Source of the DNA: Lachnospiraceae bacterium
GTDB taxonomy: Bacteria > Bacillota > Clostridia > Lachnospirales > Lachnospiraceae
Assembly: GCA_009774615.1 (NCBI GenBank)
Contig: VSOC01000013.1
Span: forward strand, 1-63,460
Direction of reading: 5' to 3'
DNA: 63,460 nucleotides
Made by a program: the position numbers and the translations under genes. Numbering within the stretch: position 1 is the stretch's first letter; the number at the start of each line of letters is the position of its first letter. Positions 1-7,237 of the stretch are shown here, piece after piece. The notes under the pieces were generated by a model that did no database searches, was not told where the DNA came from, and worked only from the letters and a program-made list of their open reading frames with translations.

Positions 1-185
1 GAGTGTACAAGAACTTGTGAGTAGTCGAAATTTGACAAAAGCATACACAGAGAAGTAGGAATGAAACATAAAAGTTTGCAACTTTTTATAAGTTTTCAGT
101 AACGGTGAGTTTACCCTATCAGGAAAGCAATGGGGTGGATTTCGAATTTTCATGGACACATGCTCTAGATAAACAGGAGGAAGCG

Positions 186-1367
186 ATGAACTATCAGTCG
201 TTGTTAATTAAATATGCAGAAATAGGATGCAAGGGAAAAAACCGATATCTGTTTGAGGATGCCCTGGTCAAGCAGATCCGTTTTGCCTTAAAACCCATTG
301 AGGGAAGTTTTCTGGTGACTAAGGAGTCCGGGCGGATTTATGCAAATGCAGAAAAAGATTTTGACCTGGATGATGCCGTGGAGGCTTTGCAGCGGGTGTT
401 TGGAATCTCCGGGATCTGTCCGATGGTGCAGGTGGAGGATCGGGGTTTTGAGGACTTAAAAAAGCAGGTACTCCTCTATCTGGATCAGGTTTATCCCAAA
501 AAAGATTTTACCTTTAAGGTCAATGCAAGGCGGGCCAATAAGCAGTATCCCATGAACTCGGAGGAAATAAACCGTGAACTTGGGGCAGCCATCCTGGAAG
601 CCTATCCGCACACCAGCGTGGACGTGCATCACCCGGAGGTTATGCTCCATGTGGAAATCCGCAGCAGGATTAACCTTTATTCCCAGGTTATCCCCGGGCC
701 GGGAGGAATGCCGGTGGGAACGAACGGAAGGGCGATGCTGCTTTTGTCCGGAGGAATTGACAGTCCGGTCGCCGGATATATGATTGCCAAAAGGGGCGTG
801 GTGGTCGAAGCCGTCTATTTCCATGCACCGCCTTACACCAGTGACCGGGCAAAAGAAAAGGTCGTGGATCTGGCGCGGCTGGTGTCGCGGTACGCGGGGC
901 CGTTAAAGCTGCATATTGTGAATTTTACCGATATTCAGCTTTATATCTATGACCAGTGTCCGCACGAGGAACTGACGATTATTATGCGGCGCTATATGAT
1001 GCGGATTGCCCAGGCGATTGCCGAAAAGGAAAAATGCCAGGCACTGATTACCGGGGAGAGCATCGGTCAGGTGGCATCTCAGACCGTCCAGTCCCTCGCC
1101 GCGACCAATGAGGTCTGCACCATGCCGGTATTCCGTCCGGTGATTGGATTTGATAAGCAGGAGATTGTGGATATCTCGGAAAAGATAGGGACGTTTGAAA
1201 CTTCGATCCAGCCGTTTGAGGACTGCTGTACCATCTTCGTGGCCAAGCACCCGGTGACAAAGCCCAATATCAACATGATTCACCATTCCGAGGAAAAGCT
1301 TGCTGAAAAAATTGATGAGATGGTAAAGACTGCCATAGAATCCGCTGAGGTGATGGTCTGCCAGTAA
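186..1367 (+). CDS. thiI: tRNA 4-thiouridine synthetase / sulfurtransferase ThiI
   Basis: Transfers sulfur to uridine-8 of tRNA and in many bacteria also serves thiamine thiazole synthesis; cytoplasmic, normally partnered with a cysteine desulfurase. An N-terminal ferredoxin-like/THUMP region is followed by the PP-loop ATP-binding motif SGGIDSPV at residues 188-195 and a C-terminal DCC motif (Cys347, Cys348) where a reactive cysteine is expected. There is no rhodanese domain, as is usual in Firmicutes. The reading frame is open from 105, but the ATG at 186 is preceded by AGGAGG with good spacing and gives 393 residues, the family length, so that start was chosen. A cysteine desulfurase gene would be expected just left of the window. 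Confidence 0.95.
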   Translation: MNYQSLLIKYAEIGCKGKNRYLFEDALVKQIRFALKPIEGSFLVTKESGRIYANAEKDFDLDDAVEALQRVFGISGICPMVQVEDRGFEDLKKQVLLYLDQVYPKKDFTFKVNARRANKQYPMNSEEINRELGAAILEAYPHTSVDVHHPEVMLHVEIRSRINLYSQVIPGPGGMPVGTNGRAMLLLSGGIDSPVAGYMIAKRGVVVEAVYFHAPPYTSDRAKEKVVDLARLVSRYAGPLKLHIVNFTDIQLYIYDQCPHEELTIIMRRYMMRIAQAIAEKEKCQALITGESIGQVASQTVQSLAATNEVCTMPVFRPVIGFDKQEIVDISEKIGTFETSIQPFEDCCTIFVAKHPVTKPNINMIHHSEEKLAEKIDEMVKTAIESAEVMVCQ

Positions 1368-1392
1368 CCGAGGTGATGGTCTGCCGGCAATC
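1347..1392 (+). repeat. 23-bp tandem duplication over the thiI stop codon
   Basis: Two head-to-tail copies of a 23-bp unit beginning GAGGTGATGGTCTGCC, at 1347-1369 and 1370-1392, differing at three positions. The first contains the last codons and stop of thiI; the second is non-coding. This looks like a local slippage duplication. Confidence 0.85.
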
Positions 1393-1408
1393 GGTTTACC
1401 GCAGGTTT

Positions 1409-1443
1409 GCAAAAAGAATAAAAGCTGCTAAAATCAGCAGCTT
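1409..1443 (-). terminator. Intrinsic terminator for the HPr-like gene
   Basis: Perfect 8-bp stem AAGCTGCT/AGCAGCTT (1422-1429 with 1436-1443). Read on the minus strand it is followed by TTTTATTCTTTTT, the U-rich tail of a rho-independent terminator. It lies downstream of the minus-strand gene at 1535-1768 and may also stop thiI transcripts. Confidence 0.7.
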
Positions 1444-1534
1444 CTCTTGCGGTTGCATTTCATGTGCTGCATTAAATGTGTAAAACTTAATACGCTGCAT
1501 GCAATGCATGACCAATTGTCTGATGATGGATGAA

Positions 1535-1768
1535 TCAGTCAATAATGTAAGGGGCCAGGGTATTTAAAATTTCTTCGATACCGCTTTCGGCATGGATATT
1601 TAAGTCGATTGGCTTGGATAAATCCAGGCTGAAAATTCCCATAATAGATTTTGCGTCAATAACGTATCTTCCGGATACCAGATCAAAATCTACGTCAAAC
1701 TTCGTCAAATCATTAACGAAGGATTTAACTTTATCAATGGAATTTAAAGAAATGCGAACTGTCTTCAT
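1535..1768 (-). CDS. HPr-family protein lacking the catalytic histidine (Crh-like)
   Basis: A 77-residue protein with the length and open-faced sandwich pattern of HPr. Compared with the genuine HPr at 18018-18284, the segment DAKSIMGIFSL aligns with VAKSVLNVMAA, so the regulatory Ser (position 46 in HPr) is kept. The N-terminal GLHLRPAG loop with the phosphorylated His15 is replaced by an unrelated sequence without His. It therefore cannot pass phosphate in the PTS in the usual way. Bacillus Crh also keeps Ser46 without His15 and acts with CcpA in catabolite repression; the same role here is inference. A GGAGG site lies upstream of the ATG. It is divergent from mtaB and has its own terminator. 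Confidence 0.75.
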   Translation of the reverse strand: MKTVRISLNSIDKVKSFVNDLTKFDVDFDLVSGRYVIDAKSIMGIFSLDLSKPIDLNIHAESGIEEILNTLAPYIID

Positions 1769-1904
1769 CGTATTACCTCCTTTATTCGTGTGAGTACTCC
1801 TGTACTCGTGTCAGCGGGATTCATTTTAACTTCCCTATTTCATACTACAAAGGAAGCGATGAAAAGTCAATAGTGAGTTTGCAAAAAAGATAGGAGATTA
1901 TTTA

Positions 1905-3380
1905 ATGAAAAGGAGGGCATCTTTTCACAATTTAGGCTGTAAGGTCAATGCCTATGAAACGGAAGCCATGGAGCAGCTCTTAGAGTCCGGGGGTTATGAA
2001 ATCGTTCCTTTTGGGGAGGAGGCAGAGGTGTGCATCATTAATACCTGTTCCGTGACCAATATCGCCGACAGAAAATCCCGGCAGATGCTTCACCGGGCAA
2101 GAGCGAAGAACCCGGGAGCCGTGATTGTAGCGGCAGGCTGTTATGTACAGGCAGCCGCCGAGGTATTAAAAGAAGATGCTGCCGTGGATATCCTTATCGG
2201 GAACAACCGGAAAAAAGATCTGTTAAAGATTTTGGAGGATTATTTCCAGAACCGGGAAAAAGAAGACAGCTTTGTTTTGGATATCAGCCGGACAAAGGAG
2301 TATGAGAACCTGCACATTGGCAAGATTTCCAACCATACCCGGGCCTTTGTCAAGGTGCAGGACGGCTGCAACCAGTTCTGCAGCTACTGCATTATCCCCT
2401 ATACCCGCGGAAGGGTCAGAAGCCGCAGAAAAGAAGATGTTCTTGACGAGGGACGCCGCCTGGCCGCCAGGGGCTATAAAGAACTGGTGCTTACCGGAAT
2501 CCATCTGAGTTCCTACGGCACGGATCGCCGGGAGGAAGGAAAGCAGGAAGAAGGCAGCGAAATAAAAAAACGGGAAATGGAAATGCAGGAAACAAAAGCC
2601 GAGCAGGATTTTTTATCGGCAGGACGGGGAAGTCTTTTGGAACTTGTCCGGCTTTTGCACGGCATCGAAGGGATTGAGCGAATCCGTCTGGGTTCTTTGG
2701 AGCCGAGGATTGTTACCCGGGATTTTGCCTGCGCCCTGGCTGATCTTCCCAAGGTCTGCCCCCATTTTCACCTGTCTTTGCAGAGCGGTGCACCGGAAAC
2801 CTTAAAGCGGATGAACCGCCATTATACGCCAAAACAGTATGTGGAAAGCTGCGGCTATCTTCGGGAAGCCTTTGACCACCCTGCCATTACCACCGATGTT
2901 ATTGTGGGATTTCCCGGGGAAACCGAGGAAGAGTTTGCAAAGACCAGGGAATTTGTCCGCCAGGTGCAGTTTTATGAGATGCATGTTTTTAAATATTCAC
3001 GGCGGAAGAATACAAGAGCGGCTTCCATGCCGGATCAGGTGGATGAGGCGGTGAAGGCAGATCGGAGTGAAACACTTCTTAAGCTGGAAGCAGAGATGTC
3101 CAAAGCCTACCGCGAATCATTTATCGGGAAAAAAGTCCAGGTGCTGCTGGAAGAGGAAGCCATTATCGGGGGAAATTCCTATGTGGTTGGATTTACCCGG
3201 GAATATGTGAAAATGGCTGTGCCGATTGCCGATGTGCGCGGGATTATCGAAGAAGAAAACGCCGACGCACAGGTTATTGAAGAGAAAGAGGGGAAAAACG
3301 GTTTTCAGGGAAGGCTTGTGTTCGGACGGGTAAAACGCGCATTAACGGCGGAACTTATGGAATTTACACTTATCCCTTAG
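1905..3380 (+). CDS. mtaB: tRNA t6A37 methylthiotransferase MtaB
   Basis: Radical SAM enzyme of the MiaB/MtaB family that adds a methylthio group to C2 of threonylcarbamoyladenosine-37 in tRNA. The N-terminal UPF0004 domain has its three cluster cysteines (HNLGC at 12, INTCS near 48, AGCY near 84). The radical SAM motif CxxxCxxC is at Cys155, Cys159 and Cys162, and a C-terminal TRAM-like domain follows. The start HNLGCKVNAYE distinguishes MtaB from MiaB. At 491 residues it is longer than usual because of a Glu/Lys/Gln-rich low-complexity insertion at about residues 206-242, directly before the conserved GSLLELVRLL segment. No co-transcribed neighbour is evident; repeat elements follow. Confidence 0.95.
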   Translation: MKRRASFHNLGCKVNAYETEAMEQLLESGGYEIVPFGEEAEVCIINTCSVTNIADRKSRQMLHRARAKNPGAVIVAAGCYVQAAAEVLKEDAAVDILIGNNRKKDLLKILEDYFQNREKEDSFVLDISRTKEYENLHIGKISNHTRAFVKVQDGCNQFCSYCIIPYTRGRVRSRRKEDVLDEGRRLAARGYKELVLTGIHLSSYGTDRREEGKQEEGSEIKKREMEMQETKAEQDFLSAGRGSLLELVRLLHGIEGIERIRLGSLEPRIVTRDFACALADLPKVCPHFHLSLQSGAPETLKRMNRHYTPKQYVESCGYLREAFDHPAITTDVIVGFPGETEEEFAKTREFVRQVQFYEMHVFKYSRRKNTRAASMPDQVDEAVKADRSETLLKLEAEMSKAYRESFIGKKVQVLLEEEAIIGGNSYVVGFTREYVKMAVPIADVRGIIEEENADAQVIEEKEGKNGFQGRLVFGRVKRALTAELMEFTLIP

Positions 3381-3403
3381 CTGCTTTGCCCGTGAGCCGT
3401 AAG

Positions 3404-3429
3404 GCTGCTGTGCGTGTGTGAATAGTGAC
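3404..3429. repeat. Degenerate 26-bp mini-copy of the GTTACTG repeat family
   Basis: Runs from GCTGCTG to ATAGTGAC and aligns over 26 bp with the left-end unit of the 132-bp element, with several substitutions. The flanking octamers GCCGTAAG and ATCGTAAT match at 5 of 8 positions, consistent with an old, decayed target duplication. The complete element next door inserted into the right-hand flank. Confidence 0.55.
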
Positions 3430-3438
3430 ATCGTAATA

Positions 3439-3570
3439 GTTACTGTTCACACGTTCACAGCAACGGGCAAAAATCCATGAAAATCGCCTTCGTCGATGGG
3501 ATTTTTGCTCACTGGCCCAGTTTAACCTACGGTCAGCGCAGCAAGTGCGCAGACCTACGTGAACAGTAAC
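3439..3570 (+). mobile_element. MITE-like element, 132 bp, copy 1
   Basis: Starts GTTACTGTTCAC and ends GTGAACAGTAAC, giving 12-bp terminal inverted repeats. It is flanked by a perfect 8-bp direct repeat TCGTAATA (3431-3438 and 3571-3578), the mark of transposition. Inside are a strong stem GCAAAAATCC/GGATTTTTGC and a smaller stem GGTC-a-GCGC/GCGC-a-GACC. It has no coding capacity. It lies in the gap between mtaB and ireB. Nearly identical 132-bp copies occur at 18424 and 22668. Confidence 0.92.
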
Positions 3571-3607
3571 TCGTAATAAACAATTTCCCTTTTCTGCAAA
3601 AATGTTC

Positions 3608-3636
3608 TTGCCGAAATAGTATTTATGGTTTAGAAT
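3608..3636 (+). promoter_or_regulatory. Sigma-A type promoter for ireB
   Basis: TTGCCG, 17-bp spacer, TAGAAT, ending about 25 bp before the ireB start. It lies just outside the repeat element, so the insertion did not remove it. Confidence 0.6.
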
Positions 3637-3661
3637 AAGAGAGAATAGTGATAAGGACGTG

Positions 3662-3934
3662 ATGAAGATGGGCGATATGCGGGATACACAGTTTATAACT
3701 CTCCAGGAAAATACGGCAAATGCAGCAAGTGCAGCACAGGTTCTGGAACAGGTTTATATTGCCCTGACGGAAAAAGGGTATAACCCTGTGAATCAAATCG
3801 TTGGGTATATTATGTCCGGGGACCCGACTTATATTACCAGTCATAAGAACGCCAGAAGTATTATTATGAAAGTGGAGAGGGATGAACTTCTGGAAGAATT
3901 GATGGAAGTCTATATTGACACGAAGCTTCGGTAA
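3662..3934 (+). CDS. ireB: IreB-family regulatory phosphoprotein (UPF0297)
   Basis: A small cytoplasmic protein matching the IreB/YrzL family. The hallmark segment is KGYNPVNQIVGYIMSGDPTYITSHKNAR, written here only to show the family motif in pieces: KGYNPVNQIVGY, SGDPTYITSHKNAR. In Enterococcus, IreB is a substrate of the Ser/Thr kinase IreK in cell-envelope stress control. The order ireB-ruvX-DUF1292 is the conserved Firmicutes yrzL-yrrK-yrzB arrangement. The start is uncertain: a GTG at 3659 and ATGs at 3662 and 3668 share one weak AAGGA site; 3662 was chosen. Confidence 0.88.
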   Translation: MKMGDMRDTQFITLQENTANAASAAQVLEQVYIALTEKGYNPVNQIVGYIMSGDPTYITSHKNARSIIMKVERDELLEELMEVYIDTKLR

Positions 3935-4104
3935 ACGGACGGGGGCGTATTAGATGCCCGAAAAAACGGCAGAGAGAAAAGACTGCTGTGTTTTTACAGC
4001 GATAAAGAAGCAGTCGGCAAGGTGCTTACGTTCATACAAATGACTAGGCGATCACCGGCTGTTTTTGTGTTATCCTGTAGTCGTATAAGAGGATAGAAAC
4101 CATG

Positions 4105-4130
4105 GCTGCCGTGAACAGGCAAACAGGAAC
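4105..4130. mobile_element. 26-bp mini-element with perfect 8-bp target duplication
   Basis: A 26-bp unit from GCTGCCGTGAAC to CAAACAGGAAC that aligns with the left 26 bp of the 132-bp elements at about 18 of 26 positions. It is flanked exactly by AAACCATG (4097-4104) and AAACCATG (4131-4138). The duplicated ATG at 4136 creates a spurious in-frame start upstream of ruvX. The duplication argues that this short unit itself moved. Confidence 0.75.
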
Positions 4131-4156
4131 AAACCATGCAAAGAATCGAGGAGAAT

Positions 4157-4663
4157 ATGCGGATACTTGGATTGGATTACGGGGCAAAAACGGTAGGTGT
4201 GGCGGTGAGCGACGCTTTGGGACTTACGGCGCAGGGGATAGAAACCATTGTGCGCCGTGACGAGAACAAGCTGCGCAAGACCTGTGCCCGTATTGAAGAA
4301 TTAATTAAAGAATATGGGGTTAGCACTATTGTTTTAGGGTATCCTAAACATATGAATAATACTCTTGGGGAACGGGCAGAGAAAACCGAGGAATTTCAGG
4401 CCATGCTTGTGCGGCGCACAGGGCTTCCTGTGGTTTTATGGGACGAGCGTTTAAGCACTGCGGCTTCGGAGCGTGTCCTGATGGAAAGCGGCGTCCGGAG
4501 GGAGAACCGGAAAGCCGTGATTGATAAGATCGCAGCCGTCTTCATCCTGCAAAACTATTTGGATTATATGGGTACAGCAAAGAAAGCTGCGGGGGAGTTA
4601 AACGTACAGGGATTGCATGAAAACCTTGAAAAATCAGGTCACGAAACCGATGCAGGAGAATAA
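4157..4663 (+). CDS. ruvX: Holliday junction resolvase-like nuclease RuvX / YqgF
   Basis: RNase H-fold nuclease of the YqgF family, implicated in pre-16S rRNA processing and named as a putative Holliday junction resolvase. It begins MRILGLDYGAKTVGVAVSD, with the first catalytic Asp in GLDYG, then VLGYPKHMNNT and the WDERLST acidic motif, and a late conserved Asp in VIDKIAAVFILQ. The ATG at 4157 follows GAGGAGA. An in-frame ATG at 4136 lies in the target duplication of the mini-element and is rejected. At 168 residues it is somewhat long because of a tail after LQNYLDYM. The DUF1292 gene follows by 4 bp, so the two are probably co-transcribed. Confidence 0.93.
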   Translation: MRILGLDYGAKTVGVAVSDALGLTAQGIETIVRRDENKLRKTCARIEELIKEYGVSTIVLGYPKHMNNTLGERAEKTEEFQAMLVRRTGLPVVLWDERLSTAASERVLMESGVRRENRKAVIDKIAAVFILQNYLDYMGTAKKAAGELNVQGLHENLEKSGHETDAGE

Positions 4664-4667
4664 AAAG

Positions 4668-4946
4668 ATGAAGGAAGAAACAAAAATCACTCTGCAGACA
4701 GAAACGGGAGAACCCGTTGACTTTTTTGTGTTGGAAGAAACCAGGATTAACGGAAAAAACTATCTGCTTGTAACGGACGAAGAGGATGAAAAGGCAGACG
4801 GGGAATGTTACATCCTTAAGGATACTTCCGGTGACAGGGAAGAGGAGGCCGTTTATCAGTTTGTAGAGGATGAACAGGAAGTAGAAGCAGTATTTGAGAT
4901 TTTTACCCAGCTTTTGGACGATGCAGACGTGGAACTTCAAAAGTAA
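4668..4946 (+). CDS. DUF1292 / YrzB-family protein
   Basis: Small acidic protein of 92 residues with the DUF1292 pattern FFVLEETRINGKNYLLVTDEE and YQFVEDEQE. Function is unknown; the family is a constant companion of ruvX and ireB in Firmicutes. The ATG at 4668 follows AGGAG within the ruvX 3-prime end; the frame is open further upstream but overlaps ruvX, so the shorter form was chosen. Confidence 0.85.
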   Translation: MKEETKITLQTETGEPVDFFVLEETRINGKNYLLVTDEEDEKADGECYILKDTSGDREEEAVYQFVEDEQEVEAVFEIFTQLLDDADVELQK

Positions 4947-4952
4947 ACCTTC

Positions 4953-5039
4953 ATGCGCCCACAGCAAAGCGTACCACCATAAATAAAAGTCTGCTGGGCG
5001 CACTTGGAATACCTGAATTAGTGCCGCCTAATCGGCGGC
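4953..5039 (+). repeat. Two hairpins in the rnj leader
   Basis: A large inverted repeat (TGCGCCCACAGCA paired with TGCTGGGCGCA, one bulge) is followed by a compact stem GCCGCC/GGCGGC with loop TAATC at 5023-5039 and then a short T run. They lie between DUF1292 and rnj. The second could act as a weak terminator or leader structure; the first resembles sequence at 10391 and may be part of another dispersed repeat. Confidence 0.5.
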
Positions 5040-5089
5040 GGACTTTTAAAGTAAACAGGATGGGTAAAGCAGTAAACGGAGGTAAGATA

Positions 5090-6760
5090 TTGAAAGGAAA
5101 AGAAACCAAAAATGATACAGTAAAGATTATCCCTTTAGGCGGATTAGAACAGATTGGAATGAATATTACGGCCTTTGAGTGTCAGGACAGCATTATTGTG
5201 GTGGACTGCGGACTGGCCTTTCCTACGGACGATATGCTGGGAATTGATCTGGTGATTCCCGATGTGACTTATTTAAAGCAGAATATTGATAAAGTTAAGG
5301 GCTTTGTGATCACCCACGGCCATGAAGATCATATCGGCGCTCTGCCCTATATTTTAAAGGAACTGAACGTCCCGGTCTACGGAACACGCCTGACCATTGC
5401 TTTGATTGAAAATAAATTAAGAGAAATCAACATGCTGAAGAATACCCGGCGGAAAGTGATTAAACACGGGCAGTCGGTAAACTTAGGCTGTTTTCGGGTA
5501 GAATTTGTCAAGACGAACCACAGCATTGCCGATGCCTCGGCGCTGGCGATTTTCTCACCGGCGGGAATTATCGTGCACACGGGTGACTTTAAGATTGACT
5601 ATACGCCGGTGTTCGGCGATTCCATCGATCTGCAGCGCTTTGCGGAACTGGGAAAAAAAGGGGTACTTGCCCTGCTCTGTGACAGTACGAATGCTATTCG
5701 ATCCGGGTTCACGGCTTCGGAGCGGACGGTGGGAAAGACCTTTGACTCCATCTTTGCCGATCACTTAAACAAGAGAATTATCGTGGCGACCTTTGCCTCT
5801 AATGTGGACAGGGTGCAGCAGATTATTAATTCTGCCTATAAATATGGAAGAAAATGTGTGGTTGAGGGCCGGAGCATGGTCAATGTTATCGGCACAGCCA
5901 GCGAACTGGGCTATATTAAGATTCCTGAAGGGACGTTAATTGATATAGAACAGCTTAAAAACTATCCGCCGGAGAAAACGGTGCTGATTACCACGGGAAG
6001 CCAGGGAGAATCCATGGCGGCGCTCTCAAGGATGGCCTCTTCGATTCACAAAAAGGTTTCCATTACGCCAAACGATGTGATTATCCTAAGTTCCACGCCG
6101 ATTCCAGGGAATGAAAAGGCCGTGGCAAAAGTGATTAACGAACTTTCGATGAAGGGAGCTGAGGTGATTTTCCAGGATACCCATGTATCCGGACATGCCT
6201 GCCAGGAGGAAATCAAGCTGATTTACTCGCTGGTTCACCCGAAATATTCCGTGCCCATTCACGGGGAATACCGTCATCGCATGACGCAGGCGTCACTGGC
6301 CCGTGATGTGGGAATTCCCAAAGAAAATGTCCTGATGATTAATTCCGGCGACGTCCTGGAACTGAGCCAGGAAAAGGGCGAAGTAACCGGGCACGTCCAG
6401 GCGGGGGCGATATTGGTTGACGGGCTTGGTGTGGGCGATGTGGGAAATATCGTCCTGAGAGATCGCCAGAACCTGGCGCAGAACGGCATAATTATCGTTG
6501 TGCTGACCCTGGAAAAATACAGCAACCAGCTTTTAGCCGGGCCGGACATCGTATCCCGCGGATTTGTCTATGTGCGGGAGTCGGAGGATCTTCTCGAAGA
6601 GGCTAAGCGCGTGGTTGACGAAGCCGTGGACGACTGTCTGCACCGCCATGTAAGTGACTGGGGAAAGATTAAAAATGTGATTAAAGACAGTCTCAGTGAC
6701 TTTTTATGGAAGAGAATGAAGCGGAATCCGATGATCCTTCCGATTATTATGGAGGTTTAA
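5090..6760 (+). CDS. rnj: Ribonuclease J
   Basis: Metallo-beta-lactamase/beta-CASP ribonuclease with 5-prime exonuclease and endonuclease activity, a core mRNA-decay and rRNA-maturation enzyme of Firmicutes. The metal-binding motif HGHEDH is at residues 76-81, with further ligands in HTGDFK and the beta-CASP and C-terminal regions complete (SGHACQEE, PIHGEYRH). The frame is open from 5021, but the TTG at 5090 has a GGAGG site 7 bp upstream and gives 556 residues, the family length. An intervening hairpin leader suggests separate control from DUF1292. Confidence 0.93.
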   Translation: MKGKETKNDTVKIIPLGGLEQIGMNITAFECQDSIIVVDCGLAFPTDDMLGIDLVIPDVTYLKQNIDKVKGFVITHGHEDHIGALPYILKELNVPVYGTRLTIALIENKLREINMLKNTRRKVIKHGQSVNLGCFRVEFVKTNHSIADASALAIFSPAGIIVHTGDFKIDYTPVFGDSIDLQRFAELGKKGVLALLCDSTNAIRSGFTASERTVGKTFDSIFADHLNKRIIVATFASNVDRVQQIINSAYKYGRKCVVEGRSMVNVIGTASELGYIKIPEGTLIDIEQLKNYPPEKTVLITTGSQGESMAALSRMASSIHKKVSITPNDVIILSSTPIPGNEKAVAKVINELSMKGAEVIFQDTHVSGHACQEEIKLIYSLVHPKYSVPIHGEYRHRMTQASLARDVGIPKENVLMINSGDVLELSQEKGEVTGHVQAGAILVDGLGVGDVGNIVLRDRQNLAQNGIIIVVLTLEKYSNQLLAGPDIVSRGFVYVRESEDLLEEAKRVVDEAVDDCLHRHVSDWGKIKNVIKDSLSDFLWKRMKRNPMILPIIMEV

Positions 6761-6835
6761 CTCCGTTGCATGGATGATTGCCGTCTGCTGTGCATGGACA
6801 TGGACAGTGACGGTTTAGTATCGCAGGAGGAGAGC

Positions 6836-7237
6836 ATGAGTGAAAATGATACCGCAAAGGATATTAACCGGGTAACCGGTGTAATTATCAAAGTTTCCCT
6901 GAAATTAATTATCACTGCACTTCTGATTTTGGTGCTCTATGAGGGGATGCACGCCGGTTTTAATTTCGGCTACGAAATCTTTGCCGATACAGCGGTGTCA
7001 TCCGCACCGGGGGCAGAGATAACGATTGAAGTGAAAGAAGATGCAACCGGTCGCCAGGTAGGAAAGATGCTGAAGGAAAAGGGGCTGATCCACAATGAAT
7101 ATGCGTTTTGGGTGCAGTCGATTTTCTATGACTATACGATTTATCCCGGAAGCTATACGTTAAATACGGCGATGACCTCCCGGGAGATCTTAGATGAACT
7201 GAGTGTAAAACCAGAAGAAGGAGAAACCGCTTCGTGA
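6836..7237 (+). CDS. MltG/YceG-like N-terminal domain protein without catalytic domain
   Basis: A 133-residue protein with one membrane segment (about residues 18-40) followed by a LysM-like YceG/MltG N-terminal domain (ITIEVKEDATGRQVGKMLKEKGLI, then YTIYPGSYTLNTAMTSREIL, each shown only as family pattern). Full MltG is an endolytic murein transglycosylase of well over 300 residues with a catalytic Glu in the C-terminal half, which is absent here. It may be a regulator or adaptor in peptidoglycan synthesis; that is inference. Start ATG 6836 follows AGGAGG. The stop overlaps the next start (GTGA), showing translational coupling with the methyltransferase. Confidence 0.7.
   Translation: MSENDTAKDINRVTGVIIKVSLKLIITALLILVLYEGMHAGFNFGYEIFADTAVSSAPGAEITIEVKEDATGRQVGKMLKEKGLIHNEYAFWVQSIFYDYTIYPGSYTLNTAMTSREILDELSVKPEEGETAS

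Noticed and set aside
2..58. Short open frame at the left edge that could be the end of an upstream gene
   Set aside because: Only 18 codons are visible and they match no family I recognise, including the expected cysteine desulfurase.
1905..3380. Calling this gene miaB
   Set aside because: The N-terminal HNLGCKVNAYE signature and overall layout fit MtaB.
3439..3570. Repeat copies as a structured small RNA or riboswitch
   Set aside because: They lie in both orientations in unrelated gaps, and the 8-bp duplications show insertion rather than inherited RNA genes.
3981..4015. Inverted repeat GACTGCT/AGCAGTC as terminator for ireB
   Set aside because: 7-bp stem with a 21-base loop and no T run.
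4136..4156. Upstream ATG as the ruvX start
   Set aside because: It lies in the target duplication of the mini-element; the ATG at 4157 has the ribosome site and the family N-terminus.
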